A stretch of DNA of 64,000 bases from the NCBI RefSeq assembly GCF_900114255.1, contig NZ_FOSL01000001.1, positions 707,420 to 771,419 on the forward strand, given 5' to 3'. The notes under the pieces are model-generated. The model was not told where the DNA came from, ran no database searches, and saw only the letters and a program-made list of their open reading frames with translations. This document shows positions 27,877 to 36,620 of this stretch, piece after piece. Numbering within the stretch: position 1 is the first letter of the stretch; every line of letters starts with the position of its first letter. The position numbers and the translations under genes are program-made. This DNA is from Neomesorhizobium albiziae (lineage in GTDB: Bacteria > Pseudomonadota > Alphaproteobacteria > Rhizobiales > Rhizobiaceae).

Positions 27877-29511
27877 GTGTCGCACCAGGTGATGGGATTC
27901 CCGGCCGACGTGGTGCGAGACACCGTTCACCACATTCTGTCGTCGCCTGATTTTGGTGCGACAGAGCGGATTCGCAACTTCCTGAAATACATCATTGAAG
28001 AGACACTGGAGGGCCGCGCGGAGCGTATAAAGGCCTACACCATCGCGACATCAGTCTTCGGGCGGGACAAGAATTTCGACCCCCAGGTCGATTCGATTGT
28101 GAGGATTGAGGCGGGCCGCCTTCGACGCACGCTCGAACGTTATTATTTGACCGGCGGACGCGATGACGAGATCCAGATCCGCATCCCCGTAGGGTCCTAT
28201 GTGCCTGTCATCATCGGCCGCGAAACCAGTGGGGTCGAGCCTGTGCCTGCCAACGCTGACGCTTCGCAAGCGCGCTTCCACAGAGGTCCAGCCATCCTGG
28301 TGGAGCCGTTCGAACAGGAAGGGGCCAGCGCTACTCATCCGCACTTCGCCGCCGGCCTGACGCAGTCCCTCGTGGTGCGACTCACGCGCTTCACCGGCCT
28401 GCGGGTTTATTTTACCAGCTCGCAACCTGAGACGCCTTCAGGCGATCAGCGAGCGACAGCACCAGTACCAGATTATGTGTTGCGCGGTGTCGTGTCGCTC
28501 TCTGCGGACCACCTGAGTGTCGACATCGTGCTCCTGAAAGCACGGTCGGGGCGCACGGTATGGGCCGACAGTTTCGATTCCGCTTTGCTCCCCGTCGATT
28601 TCTTCTCGTTGAGGGATGAGATCGCGAACCGCGTCGCACAGATCATCGCGCAGCCTTACGGGATAATCTTTACCGATACGGCCAAGGACAGCGATGGCGA
28701 CCCGCCATCCATGCTGTCAAGCTACAGTTGCGTTCTCTCCTTCTACAAATACTGGAAGACGTTCGATCGGGAAATGATCGCACCGACGCGCGATTGCCTG
28801 GAACGCACCATCCGTGTTGACCCAAACTATGCGGAGGCCTTTGCCTGCTTGTCCCTGCTATATTCCAACGCGCATCGTTTCGGTCATTCCCTCGGGCCAC
28901 TTACCTTTGACCTGCGAGAGCGCGCGCTGGAACTGGCCAACCGCGCGATCGAACTCGCTCCGAATTCAGCCTGGAGCCATTATGCACGCTCGGTCGCGCA
29001 CTGGTTCGCCAATGACGTCGCCACCAGCATCCGAGCCCTGGAGACCGGCAGGCAGCTCAATCCCAACGATACCACCATCCTTGCTGAACTTGGCCAGCGC
29101 TACGCCTTCCTGATGCAGTGGGACAAAGCGGTTCCCTTGCTCGAAACAGCCTTCGACCGCAACCCGGCACAGCCGACGGGCTATCGCATCGGCATGTTCC
29201 TTTACCACCTTGCGCATGGACGGTACCAGGAGGCGCTCCATGAAGGTCGCCGCGTGCTTGCGCCCAGCGTCCTTTATGGCCACGTCGCGATTGCCATCGC
29301 GGCAGCCGAGCTTGGTCGCAAACAGGAAGCTGTTGAAGCGGTGCGTCGCATCCTTGAAATTGATCCGGCGTATGGTGATCGTGTCGTTCGTGATCTCGAA
29401 AGTCGCAATCTGCACGGCGATCTGATCACGCTGGTTATCCAAGGTCTGCGCAAGGCGGGACTGCGCGGCAGCGAGGTCGAAGCGCTTCCTGGCGCTCACG
29501 TATCAGCATAA
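27877..29511 (+). CDS. TPR protein with N-terminal DNA-binding-like region
   Basis: A 544-residue protein of a type common in rhizobia. The first 100 residues (FLKYIIEETLEGRAERIKAY, VFGRDKNFDPQVDSIVRIEA, then RIPVGSYVPV) form a compact region usually found ahead of TPR or adenylate-cyclase-like parts and probably act in regulation. A middle region resembles the TolB-like TPR fusion (PAILVEPFEQ, FAAGLTQSLVVRLTRFTGLR, DYVLRGVVSLSADHLSVDI). At least four TPR units follow (DPNYAEAFACLSLLY, APNSAWSHYARSVAHW, NPNDTTILAELGQRY, ...). GTG start with AGGGGG five bases upstream; ATG at 27892 is an alternative. Cytosolic; its target is unknown. Confidence 0.75.
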   Translation: MSHQVMGFPADVVRDTVHHILSSPDFGATERIRNFLKYIIEETLEGRAERIKAYTIATSVFGRDKNFDPQVDSIVRIEAGRLRRTLERYYLTGGRDDEIQIRIPVGSYVPVIIGRETSGVEPVPANADASQARFHRGPAILVEPFEQEGASATHPHFAAGLTQSLVVRLTRFTGLRVYFTSSQPETPSGDQRATAPVPDYVLRGVVSLSADHLSVDIVLLKARSGRTVWADSFDSALLPVDFFSLRDEIANRVAQIIAQPYGIIFTDTAKDSDGDPPSMLSSYSCVLSFYKYWKTFDREMIAPTRDCLERTIRVDPNYAEAFACLSLLYSNAHRFGHSLGPLTFDLRERALELANRAIELAPNSAWSHYARSVAHWFANDVATSIRALETGRQLNPNDTTILAELGQRYAFLMQWDKAVPLLETAFDRNPAQPTGYRIGMFLYHLAHGRYQEALHEGRRVLAPSVLYGHVAIAIAAAELGRKQEAVEAVRRILEIDPAYGDRVVRDLESRNLHGDLITLVIQGLRKAGLRGSEVEALPGAHVSA

Positions 29512-29583
29512 GTCGCCGATGACAGCAACGCGATAGGCTGCGCACTACGAGCCGGGGACATAGGTAGGCTCACGGTCGAACGT

Positions 29584-29608
29584 GGCTCAGCGCGCGGGGG
29601 CGCGAGCC
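29584..29608. terminator. Bidirectional hairpin between convergent genes
   Basis: GGCTC-A-GCGC pairs with GCGC-GAGCC (nine base pairs, one bulged A, G-rich loop) between the stops of the TPR gene and gltS. There is no strong T-run on either side, so it is probably a weak or Rho-assisted terminator. Confidence 0.5.
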
Positions 29609-29629
29609 TCGCGACCCCAAACGTGACAT

Positions 29630-30859
29630 TCAGATATTCGCCGCCCGAATGGCTGACGCCAGATAGGGAAACATCAAGAATGCTTTGGTCACAACGGCAT
29701 TGGCGAGATCAACGAAGAAAGCACCGGCGAGCGTGACCAGCAGGAAAGCCTTCGGCGCAGGACCGAACTTCTTGACGATCTCATCCATTGTCGCCATCGC
29801 AACGGGCATGGAGGAAACCCCGAAGCCAAGAAAGCCGCCTACCGAAACGGCCGCGTCGTAGTCGCGGCCAAGAAGCCGAAAAAGCACGAAATAGCCGATT
29901 GCGAGCGCCAGGGTCAGTTGCAGAGCCAGATTGATAGCGAGCGGGGCGAGAACTGCCGCAACGGCGGAGAGCTTCACGCTCATGAGGCTGATGACGAGAA
30001 AAAGATTCAAGGCGATGTCACCAGCCTTCTGGACCAGCAGATCATCAACGCGGAAGCGAAGCGCATCGGCGACGTTGGCGAGTGCGACGCCGACGAGCAT
30101 CGCAGTCAGGAAGCCTGGCATTATCAAACCGTTTGCTCGTGCCCAGTCGTTCAGCTTGTCACCAACCAGGACTACAATCGAGAGCAAGAGAAGTGTCCAG
30201 AAAAGGGGCTCAAGACCGAAATCTGCAGCAGAGTTGGATCTCTCGGGCGGGGCTGGCGCAGGACCATCCTTCCTGGTCGAGCCAGGCTGCAAACCGTGCC
30301 GTTGAACCAACCAGCCTGTAAATGGCCCGGCAATTAGAGCTCCGCTGATTACGGCGAGGGTCGCCGCGCCGACACCGACGACCTGTGCGTTGCCGATACC
30401 GACAGCCTCCGCCTCTCTTGCCCACGCCAGAGCTGTTCCCAATCCACCGATGAAAGACAGCCCGCCGGCCAGCAATCCGTAGATTGGATTGGCCCCCCAC
30501 GCTGTGGCGACGGCAACACCCACCAGGTTCTGCAGGACGATGAGCAGCACCGTCACTGCACACAATATGACCAGGGGCCTGCCACCGGCGCGCAACTGGC
30601 TGAGCTTTGCTCCCAGACCGATTGTCGCGAAGAAAACCAGCAGCATGACGTCGCGAAGGCGAGTCGCAAACGCGGTGTCGATTTTAAAGAAACTGCTCAA
30701 GATCAAGACGATTATGGCGACAATGGCTGCGCCAACGACCGCGTTAGGCACAGCGACCCGTTTGAGCAATTGAACGCGCCGGCGCAGAGACGTTCCGGCG
30801 AGTAGAGCAATCAACCCTACTATCAACGTCTCTAGTTCCGAGAGCTCAATCTGAACCAT
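29630..30859 (-). CDS. gltS: Sodium/glutamate symporter
   Basis: A 409-residue GltS-family carrier with about ten membrane helices in two inverted repeats. Family signatures are GLGAKLSQLRAGG, GLLAGGLSFIGGLGTALAW in the first half and GFLGFGVSSMPVAMATMDEI in the second. It imports glutamate with Na+. Last gene of a run that contains two amino-acid decarboxylases, a porin and an aspartate/alanine antiporter, so it may supply or clear acidic amino acids for that module. Confidence 0.88.
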   Translation of the reverse strand: MVQIELSELETLIVGLIALLAGTSLRRRVQLLKRVAVPNAVVGAAIVAIIVLILSSFFKIDTAFATRLRDVMLLVFFATIGLGAKLSQLRAGGRPLVILCAVTVLLIVLQNLVGVAVATAWGANPIYGLLAGGLSFIGGLGTALAWAREAEAVGIGNAQVVGVGAATLAVISGALIAGPFTGWLVQRHGLQPGSTRKDGPAPAPPERSNSAADFGLEPLFWTLLLLSIVVLVGDKLNDWARANGLIMPGFLTAMLVGVALANVADALRFRVDDLLVQKAGDIALNLFLVISLMSVKLSAVAAVLAPLAINLALQLTLALAIGYFVLFRLLGRDYDAAVSVGGFLGFGVSSMPVAMATMDEIVKKFGPAPKAFLLVTLAGAFFVDLANAVVTKAFLMFPYLASAIRAANI

Positions 30860-30933
30860 ACATCAGCGCCCCGAGCGAGATCTCGCGCCCATGTGCGGAT
30901 TGGCGCGTTGGCGGGGCTACGGCGAATTCATCT

Positions 30934-32541
30934 TCACTTCCCATGTTTCAATGCGTTGAATGTATCGACGTAACCGCGTCCGACTGCACGAACCGCCCGC
31001 CCGATGTCGTCATAAACGTCGTCTGGCAGATTGGCGAAGGAGACCCGCACGCTCCAGTTGGGGGCATCGAATCCACCGCCATTGAGCAACACGATCGAGT
31101 GGTCCTCGGCCAGGCGATAGACCAAATCCAGCGGGTGGACATTCTTCTTCAGCCACGCGACCATTTCCTCGCCCTGGTATTTTCGCAGCCAGAACTCGAA
31201 ATCGAGCGTTCCATAGTAGCCGGCGAAATTCGCATTCGGCTGGACATCCAGAGGCAGGCCCTCCAGGAGGCTGTCCACCCGGCGCTTGCAGATATCCATG
31301 CAGGCTTTCTGGTAGACCTTTTCCGTATCCATCAATTCGCTCAAGGAGAACATGGTCATCATCACCTGCTGCGGCAGCGAGAGTCCGGCAGTGTGATTGA
31401 GCGCGACGTCCCGGCTGTCGGCCACGATCCGGTCGATCATCTTGAGCTTCCGCGGTTCGAGCGTGATCGCGATATAGCGCTTGTCGAGCGCCTCTAGCTC
31501 TTTGGCGGGTAGCTTGGCGATCAAGTCGTCAAGAATGTTCTTCTCGTTGATGGCAATGACGCCAAGGCGCCATCCGGTGCAGCCAAAATACTTCGAGTAG
31601 GAATAGACGCCGATCGTGTTGTACGGCAACTCCACCATCAGTGAGCGGAAATTCGGAACGAATGTCCCGTAGACATCGTCGGTAAGCAGAATGAGGTCCG
31701 GTCGCTTTGTCTTCACCAGATCGACGATCTTCTTCATCGTCGCGGTATCGATGGCCATCGACGTCGGATTGCCGGGGTTCACGACGAAGAATGCCTTGAC
31801 CTTGGGATCTTCTAGCTTCTTCAATTCCTCGTCGGTGTACTGAAAACGGTTCTCCTGCGGGGCCCTGACATGAACCGCCTTGAAGGCATAGTCTTCGAGT
31901 TCAGCAATCTCGATATATGGTGTGAAGATCGGTGTGCCCATCGCGATCGTGTCGCCCTTCTTGAGGATGCGGTTCGCGATCAGCGACTTGAAAATGTAAC
32001 ACATGGCGGCGGTGCCACCCTCCACGGCGTAGAGGTCGAATTTTCCCGCTTTTGCGTCGCCGCCCATAGCCCACAGAAGGTATTCGTGGGCGACCTTCTC
32101 CGCATGAACCAGCATGCGGTCAGGAACTGGATAATTGTCGCCGATAATGGAATCGGTGAGTTCGTGCACGAATGCGTCGGCATCAAATCGCATCGCCTTG
32201 ACGCCATGCTCCACCATCCTCGAAAGGAAGTCGACGCCTGGTGCGTCGGCGCGCTTTGCCAGCCAGCCTTCCAGGCGACCGACAATACCGTTCATCTGAG
32301 GCATTCCGGCAAGCCCCGCTTTCGGATCGTCCATGGTTCGACGGCTCTCGCTCAGAGCAAACTGGCCGAATAGGAAAAAGGCTTCCCGTGGAGCGGTGGC
32401 AATCCAATTGGGATTGCCGCGTCCAGCGTTGAGAAGAGCATGTGCTGATTTCTGGGCGCTCTGTTTGGCCAGCTTGATCAGCCCATCCTTGATCTCGAAC
32501 GGGCTCATTTTCTCGTATTCGCGGTAGTCGACGATCGCCAT
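30934..32541 (-). CDS. aspD: Aspartate 4-decarboxylase
   Basis: A 535-residue PLP enzyme, L-aspartate beta-decarboxylase, which makes L-alanine and CO2 and consumes a proton; homologues also have aspartate aminotransferase activity. Key features are the long N-terminal arm peculiar to this family, AVEGGTAAMCYIFKSL, NPGNPTSMAID, the cofactor lysine Lys317 in YSYSKYFGCTGWRLG, and WSVRVSFANL near the end. AAGGAG lies upstream of the ATG. With the AspT-type antiporter at 36621-38312 it would form an aspartate-in, alanine-out cycle that generates proton-motive force or protects against acid. Confidence 0.93.
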   Translation of the reverse strand: MAIVDYREYEKMSPFEIKDGLIKLAKQSAQKSAHALLNAGRGNPNWIATAPREAFFLFGQFALSESRRTMDDPKAGLAGMPQMNGIVGRLEGWLAKRADAPGVDFLSRMVEHGVKAMRFDADAFVHELTDSIIGDNYPVPDRMLVHAEKVAHEYLLWAMGGDAKAGKFDLYAVEGGTAAMCYIFKSLIANRILKKGDTIAMGTPIFTPYIEIAELEDYAFKAVHVRAPQENRFQYTDEELKKLEDPKVKAFFVVNPGNPTSMAIDTATMKKIVDLVKTKRPDLILLTDDVYGTFVPNFRSLMVELPYNTIGVYSYSKYFGCTGWRLGVIAINEKNILDDLIAKLPAKELEALDKRYIAITLEPRKLKMIDRIVADSRDVALNHTAGLSLPQQVMMTMFSLSELMDTEKVYQKACMDICKRRVDSLLEGLPLDVQPNANFAGYYGTLDFEFWLRKYQGEEMVAWLKKNVHPLDLVYRLAEDHSIVLLNGGGFDAPNWSVRVSFANLPDDVYDDIGRAVRAVGRGYVDTFNALKHGK

Positions 32542-32619
32542 GAGATTTCTCCTTCGAATCGAGTTGTGGCTCCTGGAAATGGGAACCTCGCGATATGCCG
32601 ACGATCGACGCTCAGAGTG

Positions 32620-33804
32620 TCAGAACTTCACCCTGGCCCCTGCAAGAATGGCAAAACTGTCGTCAAAGTCCGGGGTGTCTTCGTCGTATGAATAGGACCG
32701 CGCGCCCAGGAAGAGCTCGGTCTGTAGGTAGTCCAGATTCTGAACGAATTGAGCACCGAACGAGGTACTGTCGCTCCCCACCGCCGCGACGTCCTCTCCA
32801 AAATAGGCGTCGACGGAAATAGCGGTTTTGCCGACATCAAAGAAATCGGTCTGGTAGCCCAGCTTGACATAGCCGTAGCGTCCGTCGGCGATGTCCTCGT
32901 CAGAGTAGGCCGCTGCCAGGGTAAGACTCAGGCCGGTCGGCTCATGCAGGAACGAAACCGACCCGTCGTAGAGGGAAACCCCATCGTCGGGTTGGGAAAA
33001 GGCCACCGCGCCCGACACCTTGAAATCGCCGATCGTGTTATCGTACCGGGCAGCGATGTCCCAAACAGTGACGTCCGTCGTTGTTGGAACCACCTGAGTT
33101 CCTACCGACGTGGCGAAGCTGAAGCCCGAGAATTTCGGGGTGTCATAGCGAACGCGCAGCTTGCGGCCAAGGCCATCGAAATTGCCGAATGCGTCCTCCA
33201 CGTGGACGGATGAGAGATCGCCGTCCGCCAGGCGAAAGAACGGTCCCCCGGCCATGTCTGCAACCAGTGAATAGCCGACGACGGATGTCCCCGACAGATC
33301 CACCTCTGCTGAAGAGTCAGAAGCCATGCTCCCTTGGCCGAGCCATAGCTTCCCGAATGTCTCCGACTCCAGATACGCTTCCGCCTTGCGAAGCAGATCG
33401 GCTTCCCAGTCGAAGTCGTCCCGATTGAGTTGATTGACGTTGTTTGTCGAGTAAGGTGTCCATTCCCATTCGAGATTTCCACCGAGCGACAGATCCTCGT
33501 TAACGGTTCCGTAGAGCCTCAGGCCGATGCGCGACGACGAATTCCCGTTATCGACGGGAATGTATCCGAGCGTCGAACCGCCATCGTCGAAGACGAGCAC
33601 CCCTTTGTTGATCTGCCCGTAGAGCTCGAGGTAGGCATCGTCGTCGCCAACACGCAGTTTGGGGATAAACGTCTTGCGGGGAGCGCTAGCCGCTTCAGTC
33701 GCTACATTCGGGCTCGCAGTCTCCTGTGCGGTGGCCGGCGCTTCGAGTGCTGACAAGGCAAACGGCAGCGTGATAGCTACGAGCCGGTGGCTATGGCGTC
33801 TCAT
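32620..33804 (-). CDS. Outer-membrane porin
   Basis: A 394-residue beta-barrel protein. It begins with a signal peptide (cleavage near ATA-QE), then alternating amphipathic strands such as AYLELYGQINKGVLVF, SRIGLRLYGTVNEDLSLGG and LRVRYDTPKFSGFSFA, and ends GARVKF with the C-terminal Phe needed for outer-membrane insertion. It resembles general Gram-negative porins rather than the rhizobial RopA type. Its position between two decarboxylase genes suggests it brings the substrate amino acids into the periplasm, an unusual companion for such a module. Confidence 0.85.
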   Translation of the reverse strand: MRRHSHRLVAITLPFALSALEAPATAQETASPNVATEAASAPRKTFIPKLRVGDDDAYLELYGQINKGVLVFDDGGSTLGYIPVDNGNSSSRIGLRLYGTVNEDLSLGGNLEWEWTPYSTNNVNQLNRDDFDWEADLLRKAEAYLESETFGKLWLGQGSMASDSSAEVDLSGTSVVGYSLVADMAGGPFFRLADGDLSSVHVEDAFGNFDGLGRKLRVRYDTPKFSGFSFATSVGTQVVPTTTDVTVWDIAARYDNTIGDFKVSGAVAFSQPDDGVSLYDGSVSFLHEPTGLSLTLAAAYSDEDIADGRYGYVKLGYQTDFFDVGKTAISVDAYFGEDVAAVGSDSTSFGAQFVQNLDYLQTELFLGARSYSYDEDTPDFDDSFAILAGARVKF

Positions 33805-33874
33805 GGCTTTCGCCTTTCACCTGGGGCGATCTGGGAACCCCAGCGTTGGCGACGAACATCGGGCTTAACTTGCC

Positions 33875-36586
33875 TCAACGCTTGACCCTCGCCGCGACAG
33901 CATCGGGCTTCAGCAGCTTGAGGCCCCGCGCCTTCTCGTATCCGTGGATTTCCTTCACATCGAGCTTGCGCATAAAGTCGATCGTTTCCTGCGTCAGCAC
34001 CTGCCCCGGCACCATTATCGGGAACCCAGGAGGATAGGGGATGACGAAATTCGCCGAGACCATCTCCGGTCCTTCGCTCAGCCGACGGTCGCACTCCTTG
34101 CCAAAGAGAGGGACATATTCGCAAACCGACGGGTCATAAGCGCCAAAGAACGCGGTGCGGATGTCGCCTTCGGGAGTGGTTCGGCCGGCGTCGCCGCGAA
34201 ACACCTCGTGAAAACAAGAGAAGTTGGGCAGGTCAGGGACATCGGTCATCAGCGACTTTACCCGCGCCGCAAAGGCTGAGCGTTCGCCCTCGCCGCCATC
34301 GGCCAAGCGCTTCTCGATACTCTCGCAAATCTCGACCAGAACACGCACGAGATGTGCGACATCGCTGCGTGTGTTGTTGATGTTCGACTGCAGCAGCACG
34401 CTGTTGCGTGAAGTCTTGTTGAGCTGGATGTTGTAGCTGGTCGCCAGGAGGCCTTTGAATTGCGTCCCGTCGAAACCGGCGGTGCCGCAGACCATCGTCA
34501 TACGTGTAGGATCGAGGTAGAACTCGTCCTCACGCATCGCCTTCACAACCGCCGCCCAGGTCGCGCCCGGCGTCAGGTAATCCGTGAACCCAGATTGCCG
34601 ATAGGCGTCGGGTATCATTGCATCCGCGCCGAGTACGCGGAAATACTTCGAGATCAGCGGATGGTCGTTCACAGCGCGTCGGATCTTGAGCGCGATTTCG
34701 ATCGCATTCATCACCAGCCCGTAGCCTTCGAGTTCCATCTGTCTGCGCGCTACGTCAAGGCTGGCTATCAACTGCTGGTTGGGACTCGTCGACGCATGGG
34801 TGAAAACCGCCTCGTGGAACTGGGCCTCGACGGTGTGGAAATCCACGTCCTTGACCAGCAGCATCGACCCCTGCCGGATCGCCGACATCGATTTGTGCGT
34901 CGAGTTGGTCTGGTAGACGCGCAGCCGCACCTGACGGGGGTCCGGAATCAGGCGCGCGGCCAGCAACGCCTTGTCCGAGGGCTTGTCGCCCAGTTCCTTG
35001 CGCTGCTTCTCGTAAGCCGCGACGGATTCGGGGTTGCGCAGCCATGCCTCGATCTCGACCGCCGCCCCCATTGCAGTGCGCGGGCGCAGGAATGGAGAGA
35101 AACGCGCAAATCCCGACCACGCCTCGTCCCAAAGGAAAATGAGGTCGGGCTTGATGGCAAGGCATTCCTCCATCACCCGCCTGACATTGTACATGTGCCC
35201 ATCAAAGGTGCAGTTGGTAAGGTCGAGCAGCTTCACCCGATCGAGCCGCTTCTCAGCCCGCAGCGCGAGCAGCGCGCGCTTTACCGTTGCAAGCGGCACC
35301 GCGCCGTACATCGAATATTCGGTCATCGGAAAGGCTTCGACATAGTAGGGCTGGGCGCCGCTCAGAACCATGCCGTAGTGGTGCGACTTGTGACAGTTTC
35401 GGTCGACCACTGCGATGTCACCAGGCGCCAACAATGCCTGCACTGCCATCTTGTTCGACGTCGACGTGCCGTTCGTCACGAAGAATACGTGGTCAGCGCC
35501 AAAGGCGCGTGCGGCCATCTCCTGTGAGCGCTTTATGTTGCCAGTAGGCTCCAGCAGGCTATCCAGGCCGCCGGTCGTGGCGCTGCTTTCCGCCAGGAAC
35601 AGGTTGATGCCGTAAAACTCCCCCATGTCGCGAATCCAGTCCGACTGGAACACCGACTTGCCGCGGGCGATAGGCAGGGCATGGAACGTGCCGATTGGCC
35701 GGCGGGCGTATCTCTTCAGATTGTCGAAAAAGGGAGTCTCGTAACGAGCCTGCACGCCCTCCAGGACGGCGAGGTGCAATTCGAGCGGCTCTTCGACTGC
35801 ATAAAAGATGCGCCGCACCGAGTATGCCGCGGCGTCACCGGCGAGCTTTTCCACCTCACGGTCGGACAATAGATAGATGTCGAGTTCCGGCCTGATCCTC
35901 TTCAGTTCGCGTGCAAGGCGCAGCGCAGAAACGTCCGGTGCTTCAGACGCGCCCAAAGGATCGAGCACGGAACGCAGGACAGGTGCATCGTGGCGCGAAC
36001 GGTAGGGGAAACCTTCAGCGAGGACGACCGACGCAATATCGGGGTTCACCGCCGTTGCGCATACCGCATCCTCAAAGGAGCCGACGAAGATCGGCTCGTA
36101 AATGAAAGAATCCTCCGGTCGCCTCAACCTTCGGATCTCCGCGGCGAGCGCTGGCCAACGCGCCGCCGGCTGGCTGTTGACATAAAGCACCTCGAAGTAG
36201 GGCCGCCGGGCGCCCGCTTCGCCTGTGGCAGGCGGCATGACGTCCGCCACCTCGCCCGGCGCCATCTCGTCGTGGACATCCCACTCGGCCGGGCGCCCGC
36301 GATAGACACGGGTGAGCAACCCGTTAGAGATACGCCGCGCAAGTTTTGCGGCACCGCCTGCGTCGTCCGTGGCGATGCACTCGTTCAGCGCTCTCATCAG
36401 ACGGAGACCCGGATAGGCGTGGTATTCCTCGGTTGCCGATATTGCAGCGACGGCCGCCTCCAGCGCAGCCCGATCGCCTCGCTTGGCTGCCCAGGCATCC
36501 GCTAACGTCGTGATCTCGCGCCAACTGTCGTCGCGCGCGGAATGGATGAGCAGGAACTGATCGATATGTTTGGCTTCGCGCGACAA
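33875..36586 (-). CDS. Orn/Lys/Arg decarboxylase, large type
   Basis: A 903-residue fold-type I PLP decarboxylase. The order is an N-terminal wing/receiver-like region (to about 290), the catalytic core (FFVTNGTSTSNKMAVQALLA; cofactor Lys565 in TNSTHKSMSAIRQGS; Asp in FLWDEAWSG), then the C-terminal domain (PYPPGFPIMVPGQVL). It uses a proton to make a polyamine (putrescine, cadaverine or agmatine) and CO2; the specificity cannot be read safely. It is longer than the E. coli inducible forms (about 715-755), mainly through an N-terminal extension and an insertion after the WDEAWSG motif. TTG start with GGAG about eleven bases upstream. The antiporter gene lies 34 bases upstream, the porin downstream. 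Confidence 0.9.
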   Translation of the reverse strand: MSREAKHIDQFLLIHSARDDSWREITTLADAWAAKRGDRAALEAAVAAISATEEYHAYPGLRLMRALNECIATDDAGGAAKLARRISNGLLTRVYRGRPAEWDVHDEMAPGEVADVMPPATGEAGARRPYFEVLYVNSQPAARWPALAAEIRRLRRPEDSFIYEPIFVGSFEDAVCATAVNPDIASVVLAEGFPYRSRHDAPVLRSVLDPLGASEAPDVSALRLARELKRIRPELDIYLLSDREVEKLAGDAAAYSVRRIFYAVEEPLELHLAVLEGVQARYETPFFDNLKRYARRPIGTFHALPIARGKSVFQSDWIRDMGEFYGINLFLAESSATTGGLDSLLEPTGNIKRSQEMAARAFGADHVFFVTNGTSTSNKMAVQALLAPGDIAVVDRNCHKSHHYGMVLSGAQPYYVEAFPMTEYSMYGAVPLATVKRALLALRAEKRLDRVKLLDLTNCTFDGHMYNVRRVMEECLAIKPDLIFLWDEAWSGFARFSPFLRPRTAMGAAVEIEAWLRNPESVAAYEKQRKELGDKPSDKALLAARLIPDPRQVRLRVYQTNSTHKSMSAIRQGSMLLVKDVDFHTVEAQFHEAVFTHASTSPNQQLIASLDVARRQMELEGYGLVMNAIEIALKIRRAVNDHPLISKYFRVLGADAMIPDAYRQSGFTDYLTPGATWAAVVKAMREDEFYLDPTRMTMVCGTAGFDGTQFKGLLATSYNIQLNKTSRNSVLLQSNINNTRSDVAHLVRVLVEICESIEKRLADGGEGERSAFAARVKSLMTDVPDLPNFSCFHEVFRGDAGRTTPEGDIRTAFFGAYDPSVCEYVPLFGKECDRRLSEGPEMVSANFVIPYPPGFPIMVPGQVLTQETIDFMRKLDVKEIHGYEKARGLKLLKPDAVAARVKR

Positions 36587-36620
36587 GTGTTCTCACTCCA
36601 TCGAGAAGAAGTCTGATGGG

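Noticed and set aside
27739..27933. Longer N terminus of the small helical protein
   Set aside because: Would overlap the divergent TPR gene and has no family-like sequence.
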